Shown here in pieces: positions 16,982 through 25,140 of a stretch of DNA of 64,000 bases. Numbering within the stretch: position 1 is the stretch's first letter; every line of letters begins with the position of its first letter. Both the position numbers and the translations under genes were made by a program. The DNA comes from Xanthobacteraceae bacterium (lineage in GTDB: Bacteria; Pseudomonadota; Alphaproteobacteria; Rhizobiales; Xanthobacteraceae), in the NCBI GenBank assembly GCA_019635635.1, contig JAHBZB010000001.1, positions 620,001 through 684,000 on the forward strand, read 5' to 3'. Below the pieces are notes generated by a model. It worked only from the letters and a program-made list of their open reading frames with translations. It had not been told where the DNA came from and did not search any database.

Positions 16982-17194
16982 TCAGCGCCAGTGACGCGAA
17001 CGCCAGCGGCGATGCCAGCCGCGCTGACACACCCAGCGCGAGGACCAGCGCCGATGCCAGCAACGCGCATCGATGGTGTTGGATTCCACCAACGGCGCTC
17101 TCACGCCGGCAATGAAGCCGGCATTTACCGGCGTTGCAGTTGCTGCAAGGCCGATTGCACCGGCGGCGGCGAGCACAAGAGCGATATTTCTCAT
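16982..17194 (-). CDS. Small secreted Trp/Arg-rich protein with C-x-H-x-R-W-S-S loop
   Basis: A 70-residue protein. Signal peptide MRNIALVLAAAGAIGLAATA with cleavage near VNA; then PLVESNTIDARCWHRRWSS and a closing Cys (CWHRRWSSRWVC), followed by a short Arg/Trp/His tail. Closely similar to the product of 16559-16828, so a tandem duplicate. GGAGG lies just upstream of the ATG at 17194; an earlier in-frame ATG at 17215 is less likely. Function unknown. Confidence 0.72.
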   Translation of the reverse strand: MRNIALVLAAAGAIGLAATATPVNAGFIAGVRAPLVESNTIDARCWHRRWSSRWVCQRGWHRRWRSRHWR

Positions 17195-17359
17195 CGGCGA
17201 TTTTCCTCCATTCATAGCCTGAAGAGGAAATCATCGGCAGCGCGCTTCGTTCCGGCGATGGAAAGTAAAATCGCGGATAACGCTTCAACCTGAACGGTTG
17301 TTCAGAGTTTCGCGGAAATTTTCCGCGCCGGAGTTCCCGCGCTATAAGCGTGCGTCACC

Positions 17360-17812
17360 GTGACCGCGCAAATGAACGAGCAACCTTCCGATCCAGACGA
17401 CTGGCATTCGCGCACTGCGCCCTCGCTCGGCGAATTCGAGCGCATGGCGGAAGCCGCGTTCGCGCGGCTCCCGGAAAATTTTCGCGCGTTGTGCCGCGAC
17501 GTGGTGATTCTGGTCACCGATTTTCCCGACGAAGATGTGCTCGAAGAGTTGAAGGCGGAGAGCCCGTTCGACCTGCTCGGGCTTTTTTCCGGCGTCGGTC
17601 TGCCGCAGGATTCCGCCGTCGCCGAAACCGGAAGGCTTCCGAACCACATCCATCTCTATCGCCGCCCGATTCTGGATTACTGGGCGGAACACGAGGAGAC
17701 GCTGGGCCATATCGTGACCCATGTCCTCGTTCACGAGATCGGGCATCACTTCGGCATGTCCGACGACGACATGGAGCGCATCGAGGCGCTTGCGGATTCC
17801 AGCGCGCAGTAG
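17360..17812 (+). CDS. Minimal zincin-like metallopeptidase
   Basis: A 150-residue metallopeptidase-family protein of the small zincin type, with the zinc motif [18 protein letters not shown] (HExxH plus downstream acidic residue). Family members are short, cytosolic, and of unclear substrate. The start is taken as the GTG at 17360; the ATG four codons later (17372) is equally plausible. It lies 110 bp before leuD on the same strand, and alphaproteobacteria often keep such a gene near leu genes, but a functional link is not shown. Confidence 0.85.
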   Translation: MTAQMNEQPSDPDDWHSRTAPSLGEFERMAEAAFARLPENFRALCRDVVILVTDFPDEDVLEELKAESPFDLLGLFSGVGLPQDSAVAETGRLPNHIHLYRRPILDYWAEHEETLGHIVTHVLVHEIGHHFGMSDDDMERIEALADSSAQ

Positions 17813-17922
17813 CCGGAAGCACCCTGAAATCAGGCTGTTTTCGCGGGCCTTACGAGGCCCTTGATCGTCATGGGGCCGATGTGGGACAGGAACGGCGCAT
17901 TCCTCGTCTTCAGGTAGCAGTC

Positions 17923-18528
17923 ATGGAAAAGTTCACCACCCTCACCGGCGTCGCCGCACCGCTCAGGATCATCAATATCGACACCGATATGATCATCCCG
18001 AAGCAGTACCTGAAGACGATCCAGCGCACCGGGCTCGGCAAGGGCCTGTTCTCGGAGATGCGCTACAAGGACGACGGCTCGGAAAATCCGGACTTCGTGC
18101 TCAACAAGGCGGCCTACAAGGGTGCGAAGATTCTGGTTGCGGGTGACAATTTCGGCTGCGGCTCCTCGCGCGAGCATGCGCCCTGGGCGCTGATGGATTA
18201 CGGCATCCGCTGCGTGATCTCGACGTCGTTCGCGGACATTTTCTACAACAACTGTTTCCAGAACGGCTTGCTTCCGATCGTCGTCTCGAAGGACGATCTC
18301 GAGAAGCTGTTCGACGACGCCTCGCGCGGCGCGAATGCGACGCTCACCATCGATCTCGAGAAGCAGGAGATCCGCGGGCCGGACGGCGGCACGATCAAGT
18401 TCGACCTCGATCCGTTCAAGAAGCACTGCATGCTGAACGGGCTCGACGGCATCGGACTCACGATGGAGAAGAAATCCTCCATCGATGCGTTCGAAAAGAA
18501 AGACGCCGCAGCCAGGCCCTGGGCGTAA
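17923..18528 (+). CDS. leuD: 3-isopropylmalate dehydratase small subunit
   Basis: Partner of LeuC in leucine synthesis; provides the swivelling domain. 201 residues. Conserved [33 protein letters not shown] and the [13 protein letters not shown] motif are all present. The ATG at 17923 starts MEKFTTLTG, the family's usual N-terminus. 55 bp before leuB, probably co-transcribed. Confidence 0.97.
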   Translation: MEKFTTLTGVAAPLRIINIDTDMIIPKQYLKTIQRTGLGKGLFSEMRYKDDGSENPDFVLNKAAYKGAKILVAGDNFGCGSSREHAPWALMDYGIRCVISTSFADIFYNNCFQNGLLPIVVSKDDLEKLFDDASRGANATLTIDLEKQEIRGPDGGTIKFDLDPFKKHCMLNGLDGIGLTMEKKSSIDAFEKKDAAARPWA

Positions 18529-18583
18529 CGCCTCGGACAGAAGCGCCGGTTCACTCCAGTTCCGATTTCGTAAGCGAGCAATC

Positions 18584-19696
18584 ATGCCGACATATAATCT
18601 CCTCCTGCTGCCCGGCGACGGGATCGGTCCCGAAGTCATGGCGCAGGCGAAGCGCGTCATCGAGTGGATCGAGAAGCGCGGACTTGCCACCTTCAACATC
18701 GAGGAAGGTCTGGTCGGCGGCGCCGCCTATGATGCACACGGCAAGGCGATCTCCGAAGACGACATGAAGAAAGCGATGGCTTCGGATGCCGTGATCTTCG
18801 GCGCAGTCGGCGGTCCGAAGTGGGACAAGGTGCCTTATGACGTGCGGCCGGAAGCGGGTTTGCTTCGTTTGCGCAAAGACCTCGCGCTGTTTGCGAACCT
18901 TCGCCCTGCGATCTGTTACCCTGCGCTGGCGGATGCGTCGTCGCTCAAGCGCGAACTGGTCGAGAACCTCGACATCGTCATCGTGCGCGAACTGACCGGC
19001 GGCGTCTATTTCGGCGAGCCGAAGACGATCACGGATCTCGGCAACGGCCAGAAGCGCGCGATCGACACGCAAGTTTACGATACCTACGAGATCGAACGCA
19101 TCGCGCGGGTCGCCTTCGATCTCGCGAAAGCGCGCAAGAACAAGGTGACCTCGTCCGAGAAGCGCAACGTGATGAAGTCGGGGGTGCTCTGGCACGAAGT
19201 CGTCAGCCAGGTGCATCAGCGCGAATACAAGGATGTCGAGCTCGAGCATCAGCTTGCGGATGCGCTCGGCATGCAGCTCGTGCGCAACCCGAAACAGTTC
19301 GACGTGATCGTCACCGACAACCTGTTCGGCGACATGCTATCGGATGTCGCTGCGATGCTTACGGGCTCGCTCGGCATGCTGCCTTCGGCGTCGCTCGGCG
19401 AGGTGGACGCGAAGACGAAAAAGCGCCGCGCGCTCTACGAGCCGGTGCATGGCTCCGCGCCCGACATCGCCGGCCGCGGGATGGCGAACCCGATCGCGAT
19501 GATCGGCTCGCTCGGCATGGCGCTGCGCTATTCGTTCGGCATGGGAAAGGTCGCGGACCAGATCGAGGAAGCGATTTCGAACGTGCTGGCGAGCGGTCAC
19601 CGCACCGCGGATATCCGCGGCTCTGCTACCAAGATCGTATCCACGCAGGATATGGGCGACGCGATTCTCGCCGAGCTCGACAAGCTCGCAGCGTAA
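18584..19696 (+). CDS. leuB: 3-isopropylmalate dehydrogenase
   Basis: NAD-dependent oxidative decarboxylation of 3-isopropylmalate, third leucine-specific step. 370 residues. Visible: LLPGDGIGPEVM at the N-terminus, GAVGGPKWD, RELTGGVYFGEPK, the KRNVMKSGVLWHE metal/substrate region and EPVHGSAPDIAGRGMANP. Start at ATG 18584. Followed by a strong terminator. Confidence 0.97.
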   Translation: MPTYNLLLLPGDGIGPEVMAQAKRVIEWIEKRGLATFNIEEGLVGGAAYDAHGKAISEDDMKKAMASDAVIFGAVGGPKWDKVPYDVRPEAGLLRLRKDLALFANLRPAICYPALADASSLKRELVENLDIVIVRELTGGVYFGEPKTITDLGNGQKRAIDTQVYDTYEIERIARVAFDLAKARKNKVTSSEKRNVMKSGVLWHEVVSQVHQREYKDVELEHQLADALGMQLVRNPKQFDVIVTDNLFGDMLSDVAAMLTGSLGMLPSASLGEVDAKTKKRRALYEPVHGSAPDIAGRGMANPIAMIGSLGMALRYSFGMGKVADQIEEAISNVLASGHRTADIRGSATKIVSTQDMGDAILAELDKLAA

Positions 19697-19720
19697 TTCA
19701 CGCGCGCCGCAAAAACAAAA

Positions 19721-19749
19721 ACGCCGGGCAAGAGCCCGGCGCTTTTTTT
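19721..19749. terminator. Terminator after leuB, also usable from the minus strand
   Basis: Stem GCCGGGC/GCCCGGC with an AAGA loop, extended by ACG/CGC, flanked by AAAACAAAAA upstream and TTTTTTT downstream. It can end leuB and the convergent gene 19769-20050. Confidence 0.88.
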
Positions 19750-19768
19750 AATCTCGGCTTCGCTTGGC

Positions 19769-20050
19769 TTAGCGGAAGTACGGCAGCTCGAACTGCATCG
19801 GCAGCGGCCAGCGCGACTGGCCGGTCGGATCGGCCGAATAGGTCGGGAACAACGCCTCGCGGGTATAGATGTGCGAGTGATAGTTCTTCGAGCCGGGGGT
19901 CACTTCGGTGCCCGCGTCGAGATAGCTGCGGTGCTTCTTGATGTAGACGCGCGGACGCTGATCGCGGCGCGACTGGGCGTCGGCCTCATAGGCGGTCGCG
20001 GCCAGAATCGAAAAACCGGCCAGCAGGGCGATAAACGGCGCGAAACGCAT
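19769..20050 (-). CDS. Small exported protein, unknown
   Basis: A 93-residue protein with a signal peptide (MRFAPFIALLAGFSILAATA, cleavage near ADA) and a basic mature part (SRRDQRPRVYIKKHRSYLD) followed by a Pro/Tyr-containing tail ending LPMQFELPYFR. GGAG lies seven bases before the ATG at 20050; an in-frame TTG five codons upstream is rejected. No recognised domain; similar short secreted proteins are common in Bradyrhizobium relatives. Confidence 0.7.
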   Translation of the reverse strand: MRFAPFIALLAGFSILAATAYEADAQSRRDQRPRVYIKKHRSYLDAGTEVTPGSKNYHSHIYTREALFPTYSADPTGQSRWPLPMQFELPYFR

Positions 20051-20176
20051 GGCTTTCTCCAGCAACCCTTGATTTCTGATAACCTTTTAGCCCGGAACCG
20101 GTTTCATAGCCTAGTGGCCGAAAGCCACACAGGTCCGCGGATCGAACGAGCGCCGGACGGTCTCCGATAGGCTAAA

Positions 20177-21349
20177 ATGCGTGAGGCAGCCCGATTTATA
20201 GCCGGCGGCGAGGTTCCCTTGAACGAGCAAAACGCGAAGGGCGCATTCTCACATGCGGAGCGCGATCCCGCGCTGGCCGGGAAAGACCCGCGCGTCTACG
20301 TGATCGGGGAAAATCCGCTGGTCGCGGAAACGCGGCCAGACGCGCTCGATGACGACACCACGCCCACGGAAAAGTTTTTCGTCCGCAATAACGGCAAAGT
20401 TGTTTCACCGACGGACGATCCGCCGCGCTGGACGCTTTCGATCGACGGCGAGGTGGAGAACGCGCTCGCGTTGCCGCTCGGCGAGATCAGGCAAAAGTTC
20501 ACGCATGTAACGCAGCGCATGATGCTCGAATGCGGCGGCAACGGCCGCGCTTTTTTCTCGCCGGAGACCAAAGGCGTCCAGTGGCATCACGGCGGCGCGG
20601 GCTGCGCGGAATGGACCGGCGTTCGCCTGCGCGACGTACTCGCAGCCGCAGGATTGAAAGAAACCGCGCGCTTCACCGGACACTTCGGCGCAGATCCCGC
20701 GCTCGACGCGGAGCATCCGTCGCCGCCGATTTCGCGGGGCATTCCGATCGCAAAGGCGATGGACGAGAACACGTTGCTCGTTTTCGCAATGAACGGAGAA
20801 GATCTGCTTCCCGTGCACGGATTTCCGCTGCGGCTTGTGGTGCCGGGATGGGCGGGCTCGGTTTCGCACAAGTGGCTGACGCGAATCCTGATCCGCAAGG
20901 ACCGCCACGACGGCACGCTGATGGACCCCTGGCACTATCGCGTACCGGCTTCGCCGATGAACTACGGCGACAAGTTCGATCCGACGAAATTCGTCGATCT
21001 CGAAGCCATGCCGGTGCGCTCCATCATCACGTCACCTGCGCAAGGCGCGCGTGTCGCTGCGGCGTGTTCACTTCGCGGCGCGGCCTGGGCCGGCGACCGG
21101 CCGGTGCGGCAGGTCGAGATTTCAAAAGACAAAGGCGCAAGCTGGCAGCAGGCCGGACTTTCCGCGCCGAAGAACCCATACGACTGGACGCGCTTCACCG
21201 CGCAGGTGACGCTTTCTCCGGGTACGCATGAACTTTGGTCGCGCGCGACCGACAGCGAAGGCAATGCGCAGCCGGAAGAAGCGCGAGGATGGAATCCGCA
21301 AGGCTATTGCGCGAATCCGGTTCACAAAATTGAAGTGACGGTGGGCTAG
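20177..21349 (+). CDS. Sulfite oxidase-family molybdenum enzyme
   Basis: A 390-residue protein with the oxidoreductase molybdopterin-binding domain followed by a Mo-cofactor dimerisation domain, as in SorT/SorA sulfite dehydrogenases. The molybdenum-ligand cysteine is Cys119 in MMLECGGNGRAFF, and family motifs TPTEKFFVRNNG, GCAEWTGVRLRDVL, HGFPLRLVVPGWAG and KWLTRI are present. An in-frame TAG three codons upstream of the ATG rules out an N-terminal signal, so the protein appears cytosolic, unlike typical periplasmic SorT. No cytochrome partner gene is adjacent. Sulfite is the likely but unproven substrate. Confidence 0.85.
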   Translation: MREAARFIAGGEVPLNEQNAKGAFSHAERDPALAGKDPRVYVIGENPLVAETRPDALDDDTTPTEKFFVRNNGKVVSPTDDPPRWTLSIDGEVENALALPLGEIRQKFTHVTQRMMLECGGNGRAFFSPETKGVQWHHGGAGCAEWTGVRLRDVLAAAGLKETARFTGHFGADPALDAEHPSPPISRGIPIAKAMDENTLLVFAMNGEDLLPVHGFPLRLVVPGWAGSVSHKWLTRILIRKDRHDGTLMDPWHYRVPASPMNYGDKFDPTKFVDLEAMPVRSIITSPAQGARVAAACSLRGAAWAGDRPVRQVEISKDKGASWQQAGLSAPKNPYDWTRFTAQVTLSPGTHELWSRATDSEGNAQPEEARGWNPQGYCANPVHKIEVTVG

Positions 21350-21360
21350 GAAGCCCGCCT

Positions 21361-22284
21361 TCAGCGCGCGCTGATTTTCCCGCGCAGCACGGGGATGGCT
21401 TTCGAGTCGAGCCAGTCCGGTGCGTTGTGGCGGGGCGCATTGCCGTAGAGCGTGTTGCGGGCGTCGCAGAAGCTGCGGTTCAGTTCGGCTTTCGCGAAAA
21501 AGTCGATCAGCTTCTCGTCGCGGCCCGAAGTCACGAGCGATAGCCGGTCCAGGAGACAGGCAAGCTGGCCGACGGCGACGATCTCTTCGCCCGGATTGCA
21601 GTACCAGATCACGAGACCGAGGCCGGCCGCATCGAACTTGCCGCTTGCGGCAAGACAATTGCGCGAGCGGTTCGCGGTTGTGAGCTGCATGTCGACGGTC
21701 GTAAGCCCGCCGAACTTGGTCAGGACTTCTCCCGCCGGGCCTTTCATTTCGGCGTCGATGCGGGCGTCGAGCGCTTCCGCCGCGACCGCCTCGACCGGAT
21801 CGATCGACACGGCACCTTCGCTGCCGGGGCGATAGATCGAAACCCGCACGAACGGCACGGCGGCATCGGCCGGCGCGCCGAAGGTGATGATGTCCTTGCG
21901 GCCATTGCCGGTGCGATGGCGGCGCGTCATGTGACTCTGTTCGATGCCGGAAAGCAGCGGCGAGCTGAGGTCGAAGGCACCGCTCGCGCGCGGGATTTCG
22001 AGCCAGGCCGAGCGCGGCTGCGGCTCCTGCGGCACCGAGGATTTCGCGGGCGTCGGGCTCACGAGATCGGCTGCGACCACCGCGAGCAGCACGGCCGCCG
22101 AAACCGCCGCGAGCGCGCGCGAGAGCGTCAGGCGCTTGCGCGGAGAGATCGCCGGAATCCTGGGCGCCGGCGCGGGTTCGGGCTTGCGGAACACCGAAAG
22201 CGGTTCTTGCGGCTGCACGTCTTGGCTTCCCTGAAGGCTTAAAGGCTTGGCTGCCCCATGTTTTCCGAGGCTTGGCGTTGCCAT
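21361..22284 (-). CDS. Single-pass membrane protein, unknown
   Basis: A 307-residue protein with a Pro-rich cytoplasmic N-terminus (about 1-50), one membrane helix (about 55-73) and a periplasmic domain containing four cysteines (in SRNCLAAS, VIWYCNPGEE, QLACLLDR and RSFCDARN) that may form disulfides. No known domain recognised. Convergent with the sulfite oxidase gene (11 bp apart) and divergent from asd (76 bp). Similar proteins exist in Bradyrhizobium-type genomes; function not known. Confidence 0.7.
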   Translation of the reverse strand: MATPSLGKHGAAKPLSLQGSQDVQPQEPLSVFRKPEPAPAPRIPAISPRKRLTLSRALAAVSAAVLLAVVAADLVSPTPAKSSVPQEPQPRSAWLEIPRASGAFDLSSPLLSGIEQSHMTRRHRTGNGRKDIITFGAPADAAVPFVRVSIYRPGSEGAVSIDPVEAVAAEALDARIDAEMKGPAGEVLTKFGGLTTVDMQLTTANRSRNCLAASGKFDAAGLGLVIWYCNPGEEIVAVGQLACLLDRLSLVTSGRDEKLIDFFAKAELNRSFCDARNTLYGNAPRHNAPDWLDSKAIPVLRGKISAR

Positions 22285-22360
22285 CCTTCTCGCGTAGAAC
22301 CCGCCGCATTCCGGTTAAAAGCGTGGAGCTGCGCGGCGGTTTCCGCCGCCAGAGTGAACA

Positions 22361-23395
22361 ATGGGTTACAAGGTTGCCGTAGTCGGCGCGACGGGGAACG
22401 TCGGCCGCGAAATGCTCAATATCCTTGCCGAACGCGGGTTTCCCGCGGACGAGGTCGTGGCGCTCGCGTCGCGCCGCTCGCTCGGCGTCGAGGTTTCCTA
22501 CGGCGACCGCGTGCTGAAATGCAAAGCGCTCGAAAATTTCGATTTCTCGGACACCGACTTCTGCCTGATGTCGGCGGGTTCCTCGGTCTCGAAGGAATGG
22601 TCGCCGAAGATCGGCAAGCAGGGCTGCGTCGTGATCGATAACTCGTCGTGCTGGCGCTACGACGACGAGGTGCCGCTGATCGTGCCGGAAGTGAACGCGG
22701 ACGCGATCACCGGCTATACGAAGAAGAACATCATCGCGAATCCGAACTGCTCGACCGCGCAGCTCGTGGTCGCGCTGAAGCCGCTGCACGATGCCGCCAA
22801 GATCAAGCGCGTCGTGGTCTCGACCTATCAATCGGTATCGGGTGCCGGCAAGGACGCGATGGACGAACTCTTCAACCAGACCAAGGCGATCTATGTGAAC
22901 GACTCGGTCGAGCCGGAGAAGTTCACCAAGCGCATCGCCTTCAACGTCATTCCGCACATCGACGTGTTCCGCGAGGACGGCTACACGAAGGAAGAGTGGA
23001 AGATGGACGCCGAGACGAAGAAGATTCTCGATCAGAAAATTCTGCTCACCGCGACCTGTGTGCGCGTGCCGGTGTTCGTCGGCCACTCGGAAGCGGTGAA
23101 CGTCGAATTCGAGCAGCCGCTTTCGGCGGATCAGGCGCGCGACATCCTGCGCGAAGCGCCGGGCATTCTCGTCATCGACAAGCGCGAGAACGGCGGCTAC
23201 GTGACGCCGTTCGAGGCGACCGGCGAGGACGCGACCTATATCTCGCGCATCCGCGAAGATCACACGGTCAAGAACGGCCTGAACTTCTGGTGCGTGTCCG
23301 ACAACCTGCGCAAGGGCGCGGCACTGAACGCGATCCAGATCGCGGAAGTGTTGGTCAACCGCAAGCTGGTGCAGCCGAAGAAGAAGGCGGCGTAA
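22361..23395 (+). CDS. asd: Aspartate-semialdehyde dehydrogenase
   Basis: Reduces aspartyl-phosphate to aspartate semialdehyde, the branch point to lysine/DAP, threonine and methionine. 344 residues. NADP-binding VGATGNVGREML, catalytic Cys130 in NPNCSTAQLV, and the substrate motif GHSEAVNVEFEQPLS are visible. ATG at 22361 is unambiguous. Followed by a bidirectional terminator shared with the carbonic anhydrase gene. Confidence 0.97.
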   Translation: MGYKVAVVGATGNVGREMLNILAERGFPADEVVALASRRSLGVEVSYGDRVLKCKALENFDFSDTDFCLMSAGSSVSKEWSPKIGKQGCVVIDNSSCWRYDDEVPLIVPEVNADAITGYTKKNIIANPNCSTAQLVVALKPLHDAAKIKRVVVSTYQSVSGAGKDAMDELFNQTKAIYVNDSVEPEKFTKRIAFNVIPHIDVFREDGYTKEEWKMDAETKKILDQKILLTATCVRVPVFVGHSEAVNVEFEQPLSADQARDILREAPGILVIDKRENGGYVTPFEATGEDATYISRIREDHTVKNGLNFWCVSDNLRKGAALNAIQIAEVLVNRKLVQPKKKAA

Positions 23396-23416
23396 GCTTC
23401 GCTATTTCGAATATGA

Positions 23417-23448
23417 AAATGGCCGGGAATTTTCCCGGCCATTTTTCT
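23417..23448. terminator. Bidirectional terminator between asd and the carbonic anhydrase gene
   Basis: Stem AATGGCCGGGAA/TTCCCGGCCATT, followed by TTTCTTT on the plus strand and preceded by an A-rich stretch, serving both convergent genes. Confidence 0.85.
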
Positions 23449-23450
23449 TT

Positions 23451-24125
23451 CTAGAACCTCGGCGCGGCGAGCGCCGCCGCGTGCTCGGCCTTTGCGACCG
23501 GCACGAATTTTCCCTGTGCCGCGTCGTGGACGAGCAGGTCGCCCACCGCCACGCCGAAATAGGCGCCGTGCAGTTTCAGCTTGCCCTTGCCGACGAGAAT
23601 GTTGACGCAGGGAAACGTCATCAGGTTGTCGAGGGTGAGCAGCACCGACGCCTGCTCGAGCCGCGTCAAATACTCGCGCTCGCTTTCGTCGTGCCTGCGC
23701 CGCGGCATTTTCTTCACCGCGGGCTCGATCAGCTTCATCCAGTTGCCGATGAAGTCGCCGGGCGAGAGCGCTTCGATGTTGTTGGCGTGGGCCGCGATGC
23801 CGCCGCATTGCGCGTGACCGAGCACGACGATGTGCTTCACGCGCAGCGCCTGCACCGCGAATTCGAGGGACGCCGAAACCGCGCGGGTTGCGCCGTCCGG
23901 CGAATAAGGCGGCACCAGATTGGCGACGTTGCGGGCAACGAATAATTCGCCGGGCGCCGCGTCAAAAATGACTTCCGGCGAAACGCGGCTGTCGCAGCAG
24001 CCGATCACCATGATTTCCGGCTTCTGGCCTCGGGTCGCGAGTTCCTTGAAGCGGTGCTGCTCTTCGGGCAGCCGCGTTTGCAGGAAATGACGATAGCCTT
24101 CGGTCAACCGTTCGGGAAAATCCAT
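23451..24125 (-). CDS. Beta-class carbonic anhydrase
   Basis: Zinc enzyme for CO2/bicarbonate exchange, supplying bicarbonate to carboxylases. 224 residues. Zinc ligands Cys43 (in CCDSRVSPE), His103 and Cys106 (in VLGHAQCGG) and the Asp45-Arg47 dyad are present. The first zinc-site serine is Cys here (CCDSR rather than CSDSR), a tolerated variant. Convergent with asd, divergent from the CoA-ester lyase gene. Confidence 0.94.
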   Translation of the reverse strand: MDFPERLTEGYRHFLQTRLPEEQHRFKELATRGQKPEIMVIGCCDSRVSPEVIFDAAPGELFVARNVANLVPPYSPDGATRAVSASLEFAVQALRVKHIVVLGHAQCGGIAAHANNIEALSPGDFIGNWMKLIEPAVKKMPRRRHDESEREYLTRLEQASVLLTLDNLMTFPCVNILVGKGKLKLHGAYFGVAVGDLLVHDAAQGKFVPVAKAEHAAALAAPRF

Positions 24126-24246
24126 GTGGCGCGCTCCTGAGGCGGCAATTTCCTACGAAAGAAAGCACTCCCGCCCGCGCGTCAAGGGCTTGGCATGCCG
24201 GATGCAGCGGCTTACGAGACTGGGCTTGTCAGTTGGGGGTTCATCT

Positions 24247-25140
24247 ATGGGTTCGATCATCCGTCCGCGCCGCAGCGTTCTCTATATGCCGGGGTCGAAT
24301 GCCCGTGCGCTGGAGAAGGCGCGTACGCTTGCCGCCGACGCGCTCATTCTCGACCTCGAGGATGCGGTCGCGCCCGATGCGAAAGAGATCGCGCGCGAGC
24401 AGGTGACTTCCGCCGTAAAGGCGGGCGGTTATGGCAAGCGCGAAATCGCGATCCGCGTGAATGCGCTCTCGACCCCGTGGGGTGCGGAGGATTTCAAGGC
24501 CGCCGCGGAAGCGAAGCCCGACGCGATTCTGGTGCCGAAGGTTTCCTCCGCCGACGAAGTGCACGATATCGCGCGCGCGCTGGCGCAGGCGGGGGCGGAC
24601 GCAAGAACGCGGATCTGGGTCATGATCGAGACCGCGCTTTCGGCGTTCCGCCTCGAGCAGATCGCGGCGACCGCAAAGGACGACAAGACCCGGCTTTCGG
24701 TCTTTATCCTCGGCACCAACGATTATGCCAAGGAAACGCGGGCAAAAATCACGCGCGGCCGCGCGGGGCTGATCCCGTTCCTCGCCAATTCCGTCGCCGC
24801 CGCGCGCGCCTATGGCATCGACGTGATCGACGGCGTTTACAACGACATCTCCAATATCGACGGCCTGAAAGAAGAGGCCGCACAGGCGCGCGATCTCGGC
24901 TTCGACGGCAAGACCATCATCCATCCGACGCATATCGCGCCCTGCAACGAGGCGTTCTCGCCGGGCCAGGAAGAAGTTGCGACCGCGCGCAAGGTAGTCG
25001 GCGCGTTCGAGCAGCCCGAGAATGCCGGCAAGGGCGTGTTGCAGATCGACGGCCGCATGTATGAGATTCTCCATGCGGAGATTGCGAAGCGCACGGTCGC
25101 CGTCGCCGACGCGATCAAACAACGGGAAGCTGCGCAATGA
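24247..25140 (+). CDS. CitE-type CoA-ester lyase/thioesterase, (3S)-malyl-CoA thioesterase-like
   Basis: HpcH/HpaI-CitE family, 297 residues. The N-terminus RRSVLYMPGSNARALEKA, acidic metal motif LILDLEDAVAPD, MIETALSAF and the C-terminal GFDGKTIIHP are present. From memory the sequence is closer to the Rhodobacter (3S)-malyl-CoA thioesterase (Mcl2) than to L-malyl-CoA/beta-methylmalyl-CoA lyase (Mcl1). Start is ATG 24247 with a GGGGG ribosome-binding site; an in-frame upstream extension is rejected. Its stop overlaps the mch start, so the pair is coupled and likely serves malyl-CoA/ethylmalonyl-CoA chemistry. Confidence 0.82.
   Translation: MGSIIRPRRSVLYMPGSNARALEKARTLAADALILDLEDAVAPDAKEIAREQVTSAVKAGGYGKREIAIRVNALSTPWGAEDFKAAAEAKPDAILVPKVSSADEVHDIARALAQAGADARTRIWVMIETALSAFRLEQIAATAKDDKTRLSVFILGTNDYAKETRAKITRGRAGLIPFLANSVAAARAYGIDVIDGVYNDISNIDGLKEEAAQARDLGFDGKTIIHPTHIAPCNEAFSPGQEEVATARKVVGAFEQPENAGKGVLQIDGRMYEILHAEIAKRTVAVADAIKQREAAQ

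Noticed and set aside
21122-23263. Long minus-strand frame (713 codons) spanning the unknown membrane gene and asd
   Set aside because: It is a shadow of asd and of the 21361-22284 gene; the asd product has full catalytic motifs on the plus strand, and the frame has no domain character.
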